DNA of 40,261 nt, from the NCBI GenBank assembly GCA_021324185.1, contig JAJPJN010000106.1, forward strand, positions 1-40,261, in the 5' to 3' direction. The DNA comes from Terriglobia bacterium (lineage in GTDB: Bacteria; Acidobacteriota; Terriglobia; Bryobacterales; Bryobacteraceae). Position 1 is the stretch's first letter; every line of letters begins with the position of its first letter. The notes under the pieces are model-generated. The model was not told the DNA's origin. It did not search any database and worked only from the letters and a program-made list of their open reading frames with translations. Made by a program: the position numbers and the translations under genes. Of the stretch, positions 1 to 6,227 are shown piece by piece.

Positions 1-555
1 GAGCAGGCCTGCCTTGACGGTGCGGGTGTCGTTGCAGGTTTCAAGCAGCAGAATATCTGCGCCGCCATCGAACAGACCTTTGGCCTGTTCGTAGTAACTT
101 TCGACCAGTTCCGGGAAAGTGACGCCGCCACTCACCGTGATGGCCTTAGTGGTAGGGCCCATGGAACCGGCGACGAAGCGGGGGCGCGAGGTGGTGGAAG
201 CCGCGGCGGCTGCCTGGCGTGCGAGCTGGGCGGCCTGGAAGCTCAAGGCGTAGGAACGATCGGCGATGCCGAATTCCGCCAGAACGAGGCGCGAACTTTG
301 AAAACTGTTGGTTTCGACGATGTCGGAACCGGCGTCGTAGTAGGCGCGGTGGATGTCGAGAATGACGTCGGGACGTGTGGCGACGAGGTTTTCGTTGCAG
401 CCTTCGAGCGCGGGACCGCCGAAATCGGCTGCGGATAGATGGCGGTCCTGCAGCATGGTGCCCATGGCGCCATCGAGCACGAGCACACGTGTAGAGAGAG
501 CGTCTTCGAGCGCTTGCAGGCGCAGTTGGCGGCCGTCCGTGTTACCCGAGTGCAT
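1..555 (-). CDS. metH: Methionine synthase (cobalamin-dependent), N-terminal part, cut by window edge
   Basis: This is the N-terminal homocysteine-binding domain of B12-dependent methionine synthase, which transfers a methyl group from methyltetrahydrofolate via cobalamin to homocysteine. Only 185 residues are inside the window; the gene runs off the left edge. Visible family signatures are DGAMGTMLQ near residue 29, ENLVATRPDVI, the ETNSF strand near residue 82, the RFVAGSMGPTTK loop, and GGADILLLETCND, which supports substrate and zinc binding in the family. The zinc cysteines lie further downstream, outside the window. I chose the ATG at 553-555 because it puts the usual short leader before DGAMGTM. 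There is no purine-rich ribosome binding site; the bases just upstream form a hairpin instead (554-577). Family call is confident. A stand-alone homocysteine methyltransferase remains possible because the C-terminal part is unseen. Confidence 0.9.
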   Translation of the reverse strand, partial: MHSGNTDGRQLRLQALEDALSTRVLVLDGAMGTMLQDRHLSAADFGGPALEGCNENLVATRPDVILDIHRAYYDAGSDIVETNSFQSSRLVLAEFGIADRSYALSFQAAQLARQAAAAASTTSRPRFVAGSMGPTTKAITVSGGVTFPELVESYYEQAKGLFDGGADILLLETCNDTRTVKAGLL

Positions 556-577
556 GAAGATACAGAAGTATCTTCAT
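554..577 (-). promoter_or_regulatory. Perfect 10-bp hairpin overlapping the metH start codon
   Basis: ATGAAGATAC and GTATCTTCAT form a perfect 10-bp inverted repeat around a 4-nt loop (AGAA on the plus strand). In metH mRNA the 3' arm covers the first bases of the AUG and occupies the place of a ribosome binding site. The structure is directly visible; a role in start-codon occlusion is inference. It is too AT-rich and wrongly placed to be a terminator of the upstream small gene, and no B12-riboswitch core is evident. Confidence 0.5.
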
Positions 578-611
578 TCTAACGGGGAGGCGCCGGAAGC
601 CGGAAGCGGGG

Positions 612-782
612 TTAGGCGATGGCTGAAGAGGTTTTGCTCTTGCCGCTGGTTTTCTTCTGCTTCTTTTTCGCCGGTGCGGCGGCTGATGCAGCGTTCGGCT
701 TTGGAGTAGCGGCAACCAGGGGGTTCGGCCGCTTGATTGCCGCCGTGAATGTTGGGTCTTGTGGATCGTTTGGTCCGGTCAT
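612..782 (-). CDS. Small Lys/Ala/Pro-rich basic protein, 56 aa, unknown function
   Basis: This short reading frame encodes MTGPNDPQDPTFTAAIKRPN followed by a low-complexity tail rich in Ala, Pro and Lys with a KKKQKK cluster, ending SSAIA. An AGGAG motif lies 10 nt before the ATG (780-782), which supports translation from here and not from the longer upstream frame. The composition resembles small nucleic-acid-binding or histone-like tails, but there is no recognisable domain, so no function is assigned. It sits between the kinase gene and metH on the same strand. It could be a spurious frame, since low-complexity AP/K stretches arise easily in GC-rich DNA; the ribosome binding site is the main support. 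Confidence 0.45.
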   Translation of the reverse strand: MTGPNDPQDPTFTAAIKRPNPLVAATPKPNAASAAAPAKKKQKKTSGKSKTSSAIA

Positions 783-832
783 GTGATGAGTTCTCCTGTC
801 ATATTCAATGCAATTGCTCTGCCAGTTTACTC

Positions 833-3559
833 TTATTTGAGAATTTTGAACAGAGTAACGTCGGCGCCGACGCTCACGCGCAGGCAGGCGAGCCGGTCCC
901 CGGCTGGCGACCAAGCGAATGCGGGTATGGATTGATCCTCGAAATCGGTCAGTTGAACGGGACTGCCGCCGTTCAGAGGAACGCGCCAAACATTCGAAGT
1001 ACCGTTCGGGTCTGTGCGCACAAAACCAAGAGATACGCCATCCGGCAGCCAGCGCACGGGCATGCTCGCCTGCGGAATCAGTCGCGGCTGTCCGTTACCT
1101 TCAAAAGGAATGACGGCAACCATCCATTTGCCGGTTCCCGGGTCCTCAAGATAGCAGGCGATCCATTTGCCGTCGGGAGATATTTGCGGGCCTTCTGCAG
1201 TGTAATTGCCGACTTCAACAGCGGGACCACCAAGCGCCGGAATCTTATATAAGTGGGGCAAATTTTGAGTCCAGGATGTGTAAACAACCCAGCGGCCGTC
1301 GGGAGAAACCGAGGGCTGTTCATCGTAGTGTGGCGCAAATGTGAGTTGACGCAGGTTATTGCTGTCCGCGTCAAATCGCCAGATATGAAACTGGCCGGAC
1401 CGGTTGGAACTGAAGACGACCGATTTACCGTTCGTTGACGGAATCGCGGCGGCGCCTTGTTCGATGAAGGGTTCGTTTGTCAGGGCGCCGAACGACTGCG
1501 TTTGGGTATCGAGCAGTCCAAGATTTGGAAAGCCGTTGCGGCGGGAGTTTACGATCAGATGTCCAGCATCCGACCAGACGAGAGCGGGATTGCGCTCGGC
1601 TTCTCCGGGAAGCGTATCGCCGTGTTCAAAATCATTAGGCCGGGAGATCCAGATGGCAGCTTTTGAATCGGTTTTGATAGCCGTCATCTGCTTGCTATCA
1701 GGTGAGAGACTGACCTCCGAGTAAGCGGCCAACTCATTCGTGAGGAGGTGGTCGGCGCCGGTGCTGACGGCGACCTGGTGCAACTGGGCCCGCTTGTTGG
1801 GTTCGCTTTGCGTTTGCACGCTCGCCAGAAGTGACTTGCCGTCCGGAGCCCACATTACCTGGCCGACAGCTTGCCAATCCGGCATGGGACGGTGCGATTC
1901 GGAACCGTTCATCTGTAGCAGAAGTAGCGCAAGGGCATTTGATTGCGCTGTGTGCGTAATCAACGCAATCCGCTTATCGTCTGGTGACCAAGCCGGCCGG
2001 CGAAATAGAGATACCTCGGAACTGGAGAAGATTGAGTGCGCGTTCTGCCCGTCCCGGTTAGCCAACATCAGCCGGCTGAGAGTTTCAGTTCCGTGATTTT
2101 TCTTTACCCGCTGATATTGCACGTACACGAATCGATCGCCATCGTGCGAGAAAGACACGGGACCATCGATATCGACGACGATGGGATTGTTCGAGTGCGT
2201 TCCCACGAGGGGGACGGCATACAGCCGCCCCATGAGCGCCTGATCTTTTTCCACGACATATAACGTCTGGTTGTCAGGAGCGAATGTCAGGCCGCTGTAG
2301 TTGATTCGGCGCGGCGGAATCTTGATCTCATCGGAAGCCGAATCAATCTGCTTGAGATGCAGGGCTTGCTGGCCATCCGGCTGGCCCACGGCGTAGGCCA
2401 AATACTTGCCGTCTGGCGAGATGGCATCCAACTGCACGCGCCCATTGAAGGTGAGCTGGCGCACCGGTTCGATGTGCAGCCAGTGTGGGTTGCGCGAAGT
2501 CCACCACCACAGGCCGGCGGCGAAACAGGCGGCGAGCAGAATGGGGAGGAAGATCAGCGTTTTGGTGCGCCGAGTGAGACCGGATTGAGCGGGTGTGATG
2601 CGAATGCGGCTGGCGGATGGGGTGAGGCCGCCGGCCGATTGCAAGGCGTCGAGCATGTCGCGCGCGGAGGCGTAACGATCCTTCGGCTTTTTCGCGAGAG
2701 CGCGGGCGATGATGACGTGGAGCGCGGGCGGTACCGACTTATCCGGGCGCAAAGGCGGGACGGGGGCGTCCTGTATGGCTACGAGCACATGGCTCTGGGT
2801 TGCGCCTTCAAAGGGGCGATGGCCGGCGATCATTTCGTAAAGGATTACGCCGAGGCTCCAGATGTCGGTGCGGTAGTCGACTGGGTCGCCACGGGCCTGC
2901 TCGGGGGACATGTATTCAGCGGTACCGATGGTGGTGCCGGGGCGAGTGAGGTCGGTCTGCTGGATCTGCGTTTCGTCGGAGGTTTGGAGCAGACGCTTGG
3001 CGAGCCCGAAATCGATGACTTTTACGAAACCATCGGGGCGAAGCATGACATTGCTGGGCTTCAGATCGCGGTGGACGACGCCGGCGGCGTGCGCGGCACT
3101 GAGGGCGGAGGCGATCTGGCTGGCGATATCGACGGCAGACTGTACGGAAACGAGGTTGCGCTGCATGGCGGAGCGCAAGGTGACGCCGTCGATGAATTCG
3201 CTGGCGATGAAGTGCTCGCCTTCCAGTTCGCCGACGTCATAGATGGTCAGGATGTTGGGGTGGTTGAGGGCGGAGGCGGCGCGGGCTTCCTGCACGAGAC
3301 GCAGGAGGTTTACTTCGTCTGAGATGAGGTCGGGGGGCAGGAATTTTAAGGCGACCTGGCGGCCGAGGCGGGTATCGAGCGCGAGATAGATCTGACCCAT
3401 ACCGCCTGCTCCTAGCTGCCGGATGATGCGATAGGGCCCGAACTGGCGGCCGAGGCGGGGATCGGGAGCGGATGTGGCGCTGTGCTCGCGGGAACGTGAT
3501 TCGCCGAGCCGGGTAAACCGGGTAAAGGTTTTCGTGATTTCCTCGCGCAGACGTGGCAT
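833..3559 (-). CDS. Membrane Ser/Thr protein kinase with C-terminal TolB-like beta-propeller
   Basis: The 908-residue protein is a PknB-type eukaryotic-like kinase. Residues about 42-310 form the kinase domain: glycine-rich loop GAGGMG (50-55), VALKFL with ATP-binding Lys72, catalytic HRDLKPSN (163-170, Asp165), DFGLAK (183-188) and the activation-segment end SPE (218-220). One transmembrane helix follows at about 334-353. The remaining 550 residues contain repeated blades of the type ISPDGKYLAY, WSPDDKRIAL, SPDGRWVVY and WSPAGDRLA, the WD40/TolB-like propeller common in acidobacterial kinases. The kinase would be cytoplasmic and the propeller extracytoplasmic, presumably as sensor or ligand-binding domain. 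All catalytic residues are present, so it should be active. No ribosome binding site is clear before the ATG. The closest phosphatase partner in the window is the PP2C gene at 17150, 14 kb away. Confidence 0.95.
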   Translation of the reverse strand: MPRLREEITKTFTRFTRLGESRSREHSATSAPDPRLGRQFGPYRIIRQLGAGGMGQIYLALDTRLGRQVALKFLPPDLISDEVNLLRLVQEARAASALNHPNILTIYDVGELEGEHFIASEFIDGVTLRSAMQRNLVSVQSAVDIASQIASALSAAHAAGVVHRDLKPSNVMLRPDGFVKVIDFGLAKRLLQTSDETQIQQTDLTRPGTTIGTAEYMSPEQARGDPVDYRTDIWSLGVILYEMIAGHRPFEGATQSHVLVAIQDAPVPPLRPDKSVPPALHVIIARALAKKPKDRYASARDMLDALQSAGGLTPSASRIRITPAQSGLTRRTKTLIFLPILLAACFAAGLWWWTSRNPHWLHIEPVRQLTFNGRVQLDAISPDGKYLAYAVGQPDGQQALHLKQIDSASDEIKIPPRRINYSGLTFAPDNQTLYVVEKDQALMGRLYAVPLVGTHSNNPIVVDIDGPVSFSHDGDRFVYVQYQRVKKNHGTETLSRLMLANRDGQNAHSIFSSSEVSLFRRPAWSPDDKRIALITHTAQSNALALLLLQMNGSESHRPMPDWQAVGQVMWAPDGKSLLASVQTQSEPNKRAQLHQVAVSTGADHLLTNELAAYSEVSLSPDSKQMTAIKTDSKAAIWISRPNDFEHGDTLPGEAERNPALVWSDAGHLIVNSRRNGFPNLGLLDTQTQSFGALTNEPFIEQGAAAIPSTNGKSVVFSSNRSGQFHIWRFDADSNNLRQLTFAPHYDEQPSVSPDGRWVVYTSWTQNLPHLYKIPALGGPAVEVGNYTAEGPQISPDGKWIACYLEDPGTGKWMVAVIPFEGNGQPRLIPQASMPVRWLPDGVSLGFVRTDPNGTSNVWRVPLNGGSPVQLTDFEDQSIPAFAWSPAGDRLACLRVSVGADVTLFKILK

Positions 3560-3980
3560 GGGCGCCGGACGGGCTTAGTACTGATTTCAGGCTGTAGCTT
3601 CGATTGTCGCGCAGGAAGGGGGGAAGGGGAAGCGGGCCGGCTGGAAAGCCGGCGGCGGGCTGGAAAGCCCGGCCCCACCGAAAAGGGCCTGGCCTGCAAA
3701 AGAGTGGGGCCTGAGCACCCACGGGGAAGATGAAATTTTTTCTATTTGTCCCTAGGGAATTCCCGAGAAGATAAGTGTCATCAATCAAAAATCTGATTGG
3801 TATAAAAAAACCTCGAAAATCTGCTTGCCTTCGACGTGGTTGCTGAAGGAAAATTAAGGATCTTCTTGCGCTAGACCCCTCTCGTCGGGACGGTGCTTGT
3901 CAGTCTGCACCGGTCCTGCCCTTTGTGCACCACAAAGTGGGTCTATGCCGGCAGTCACTCGGGGGGAAAGGTGAATTGTA
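3560..3980. other. Divergent intergenic region of 421 bp between kinase and acyltransferase genes
   Basis: I see no gene here. The left part (to about 3720) is very GC-rich and holds the REP-like double hairpin listed separately. The right part, about 3727-3860, is markedly AT-rich, with runs of A and T, and is the likely promoter area of the acyltransferase gene. A short inverted repeat CAATCA-N6-TGATTG (3782-3799) lies in it. No confident -35/-10 pair could be chosen. Confidence 0.5.
3634..3676. repeat. REP-like element: two adjacent hairpins with identical TGGAAA loops
   Basis: GCCGGC-TGGAAA-GCCGGC (3636-3653) is followed after three bases by GGGC-TGGAAA-GCCC (3657-3670). The outer bases GGGCCGG (3634-3640) and CCGGCCC (3669-3675) are also complementary, so the whole unit can fold either as two small hairpins or as one nested structure. 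The repeated identical loop argues against chance. Such units resemble the dispersed REP-like palindromes of large bacterial genomes. Only one copy is seen in this window, so dispersal is inferred, not shown. Confidence 0.55.
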
Positions 3981-4811
3981 TTGATCAACCAAGCTGTTTT
4001 GTCCCGGTCTGAGAAGCTGCGTTTCCGGATTCTTGGCCCTACGATCGACCATGTTCCAGCAGTCCGGCTCAATATCGATGTTGACGCCCGGCTACACGCA
4101 AAGATGCTTTTCGATGTGCAGTTACTTCGAGGGAGCGCTTTGCGGGAATATTTTCCGGTCGCGGACGGACTCACACCCGACGGCCGTCATTATCAGCCGG
4201 CGGATGCGGAAAGCTGGCACGTTCTGCTCGAAGATGAGCGCGGGCGTGTTCGCGGTTGTGCACGGTACCGGCCGATTACGGCGGGCTTCAGCCAGCTCGG
4301 CGCGCGCGATTGCGCGCTGGCGAAATCGAAAACGTTCGGGCACCTGCTCGAGCGGGAGGTGGAGAACCACATTCGCCGCGCAAGGGCGGCGAATCTGCAA
4401 TACGGCGAAGCCGGGGGCTGGGTTTTAGCTCCCGAAATACGAGGCTCGACGGCGGCGATCAACATCGCGCTGATGACCTTCGCTTTAGCCGACCAGTTGG
4501 GCGGGGGGATGGGCCTCACGACGGCCACCACACGCCATTATTCGGCGGCAATGCTTCGCCGGCTGGGAGGCGACCGGCTGGGCGGACTACCAGCCTACTA
4601 CGATCCGAAGTACGGATGTATTATCGAGATCCTGGCTTTCGACATGAAAGCGCTAGCGCCTCAATTTGCTCCGAAGCTGGAGTTTTTCAAAAGCATTCTG
4701 AGCACGATGCCGATCATTTGCGGGCCGAGGAGCACGCAGCCGGTACCGGCGGTCACCGGGTTCCCGTTGGCGCAAAGGCCGGCGGCAAAGGCATCCGCGC
4801 TGCTGAACTAG
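3981..4811 (+). CDS. GNAT-like N-acyltransferase
   Basis: This 276-residue protein looks like a GNAT-fold acyltransferase of the autoinducer-synthase/N-acyl-amino-acid-synthase type. Supporting features are the central strand HVLLEDERGRVRGCARYR (about 79-96), the long helix FGHLLEREVENHIRRARAAN, and EAGGWVLAPEIRGSTAA, which fits the acyl-CoA/acyl-ACP-binding loop region, followed by a helix with ALMTFALADQLG. An in-frame TGA at 3972-3974 excludes an upstream start. A GGGGGAAAGG ribosome binding site ends about 9 nt before TTG 3981, so a TTG start is likely; the next in-frame ATG is 41 codons later. It lies near a PEP-CTERM gene, and exosortase systems are known to have an associated acyltransferase family, so that is a possible identity. 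The substrate cannot be read from sequence. Confidence 0.65.
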   Translation: MINQAVLSRSEKLRFRILGPTIDHVPAVRLNIDVDARLHAKMLFDVQLLRGSALREYFPVADGLTPDGRHYQPADAESWHVLLEDERGRVRGCARYRPITAGFSQLGARDCALAKSKTFGHLLEREVENHIRRARAANLQYGEAGGWVLAPEIRGSTAAINIALMTFALADQLGGGMGLTTATTRHYSAAMLRRLGGDRLGGLPAYYDPKYGCIIEILAFDMKALAPQFAPKLEFFKSILSTMPIICGPRSTQPVPAVTGFPLAQRPAAKASALLN

Positions 4812-4832
4812 TTCCAGCCAGATTTAACCCGG

Positions 4833-5042
4833 CTAGCCAACCGGATGCGCTTTGTCGATGTGTTCGAAGGCGATCCAGAACTCAGGCGGGGAATACCGGG
4901 AAGTCGACTCGGCGGCTTTGCAGAGGACGCCGTCGGGGCCGACGGAAAGGATAGTTACCGTACTTTTAGTACCGTCGATCACGAGGTCCACCAGCTTTCC
5001 GATGTTGGCTCGAAGGCTGCGGATTATCTCCTCTCGATGCAT
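4833..5042 (-). CDS. Small conserved-looking protein of unknown function, 69 aa
   Basis: The predicted product starts MHREEIIRSLRANIGKLVDL and continues with alternating hydrophobic and polar residues (VTILSVGPDGVLCK, then PPEFWIAFEHIDKAHPVG), a pattern suggesting a small beta-rich, Sm/SH3-like fold. I do not recognise the family. A further in-frame ATG nine codons upstream (5067-5069) lies in the loop of the strong terminator-like hairpin at 5052-5096, so I prefer the ATG at 5040-5042, although no ribosome binding site precedes either. It converges with the acyltransferase gene, leaving a 21-bp gap. It may be read only when transcription from the PEP-CTERM gene runs through the terminator. 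Confidence 0.5.
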   Translation of the reverse strand: MHREEIIRSLRANIGKLVDLVIDGTKSTVTILSVGPDGVLCKAAESTSRYSPPEFWIAFEHIDKAHPVG

Positions 5043-5044
5043 CC

Positions 5045-5096
5045 AAGAATAAAATCGCAAGCGGTCCATCTGGTTACAGACGACCGCTTGCGATTT
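5045..5096 (-). terminator. Intrinsic terminator of the PEP-CTERM gene
   Basis: AAATCGCAAGCGGTC (5052-5066) and GACCGCTTGCGATTT (5082-5096) form a perfect 15-bp stem with a 15-nt loop. Read in the direction of the minus-strand gene ending at 5122, the second arm ends in a T-rich run (TTTTATTCTT), as expected of a rho-independent terminator. It is 26 bp after the stop codon. The structure is seen directly; termination is inferred from position and the T-run. Confidence 0.8.
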
Positions 5097-5121
5097 CAGT
5101 TACGGACTGTGTTTTGGCAGT

Positions 5122-5910
5122 TTACTTTCTTTTACGGTAGGCGCCGAGCGCAAATACGCCGAGGCCTACGAGCGCGAGGAGACCCGGTTCCGGAACGACG
5201 GCGGTTGAGAAGTTTCCTGTGTAGCCCGTGGCTATGTAGTTGTTGCCGGCACTGTCCTTCTGGGTGGCGAAAGTCGCTAACAACGCGTCGATCGTGCAAG
5301 TGCCGCCGCTGCTGCACTGGGGATCGTTGTTTGAGAAGTCGGCGTCGAGAATCGCGCTAAACGCAGACGATCCGCTTGCGGAAGTGCCGGTATAGGCGAT
5401 TCCTTTGAAGTTGACGGTCGCATCCACGCCGGTTTGCGTTTGAGTTAAAATGATCGGCGATTGCTGACCATTGACCATCGGCCGACATGAGAAACCATTT
5501 TTGGTGGGGTCTGAGCCGGTGCAGTTGGGGACGTCGGTACTGAAAGGGACGATCAGCAAATCCAGCATGACAGTATCCGGTAGGACCACCCATTGAGGTA
5601 CTGACAGGGCACCGTCGGGAAAGTGCGGCTGGGCACTAATGTCTTTGATGTTCGCAGGAGTTGCGGTGGACAATGCGAGTGGGCCGCTTGCAAATACACC
5701 CGTCAGCGGTGGCTGTATGTGCGCCAACTGATCGCCTGGAGGCGGGGGTGGCGTCACGTTATATCCGAAAACCAACTGACTCGTCGTGACCTCGATGGTT
5801 CCTTGCAAATTAAACGATCCCGCTCCGACGCTTGTTGCGCCTAAGGGCGCGGTAGTTATTAGGGCGCTAATGAGCCCTCCGAAAAAAAGCCTGCCAAAAT
5901 GAATCTTCAT
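5122..5910 (-). CDS. Secreted PEP-CTERM sorting-signal protein, 262 aa
   Basis: The protein begins with a Sec signal peptide (MKIHFGRLFFGGLISALITT, cleavage probably after about residue 25). It ends with a textbook PEP-CTERM tail: VPEP at about 239, a hydrophobic helix LLALVGLGVFALGA and a basic YRKRK terminus. Such tails are recognised by exosortases, and one is encoded 2.9 kb away (8829). The body is rich in Thr, Ser, Gly and Pro with a PPPPPG run near 55-60 and a few Cys, and has no known catalytic motif; a structural or extracellular-matrix role is plausible but inferred. An AGGAGGA ribosome binding site at 5921-5927 lies 10 nt before the ATG. It appears monocistronic, with the hairpin at 5045-5096 as terminator. 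Confidence 0.9.
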   Translation of the reverse strand: MKIHFGRLFFGGLISALITTAPLGATSVGAGSFNLQGTIEVTTSQLVFGYNVTPPPPPGDQLAHIQPPLTGVFASGPLALSTATPANIKDISAQPHFPDGALSVPQWVVLPDTVMLDLLIVPFSTDVPNCTGSDPTKNGFSCRPMVNGQQSPIILTQTQTGVDATVNFKGIAYTGTSASGSSAFSAILDADFSNNDPQCSSGGTCTIDALLATFATQKDSAGNNYIATGYTGNFSTAVVPEPGLLALVGLGVFALGAYRKRK

Positions 5911-6227
5911 TTTTCTGTTTTCCTCCTAACGCTCAGCAAGTTAGCCGATATTGGCCAACACTCTTGCGTGTGCATAGAGTATGACACACCCTATTGCCTG
6001 CGCTGGCCTGTAGACTCTTCCAGAAGAGCTGTGCAACACTGGTAAATTTTCGTAGCCCGAATACTGACGGGGCTGGGTTATATGGACGTATGTTGTTGAA
6101 TTTAAAGGCGCGGGTTGGCGGCTGCGTGGCTGGGAACCTAGTACTAATTTGATCTCTAGCAGTACTTATTGGGCGGATAAAGGTGCTAAGGGAACCGGAA
6201 ATTGGCTGCGCCGTAGAGTGAAAAACA
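5911..6227. other. Intergenic region of 317 bp carrying the PEP-CTERM gene leader
   Basis: No gene is visible between ADOP permease 1 and the PEP-CTERM gene, both on the minus strand. The right-hand bases are the 3' flank of the permease. The left part carries the ribosome binding site of the PEP-CTERM gene and, at 6015-6028, a short palindrome CTCTTC-CA-GAAGAG that could be an operator. I could not identify a convincing -35/-10 pair. Confidence 0.4.

Noticed and set aside
2357-3322. Long plus-strand open frame (321 codons) opposite the kinase gene
   Set aside because: It is antisense to the conserved kinase domain, rich in Gly, Asp and Val with no family motif, and arises from GC-rich codon bias.
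3782-3799. Inverted repeat CAATCA-N6-TGATTG ahead of the acyltransferase gene
   Set aside because: Short arms in an AT-rich patch, so chance is likely; not listed as an operator, only mentioned in the gap entry.
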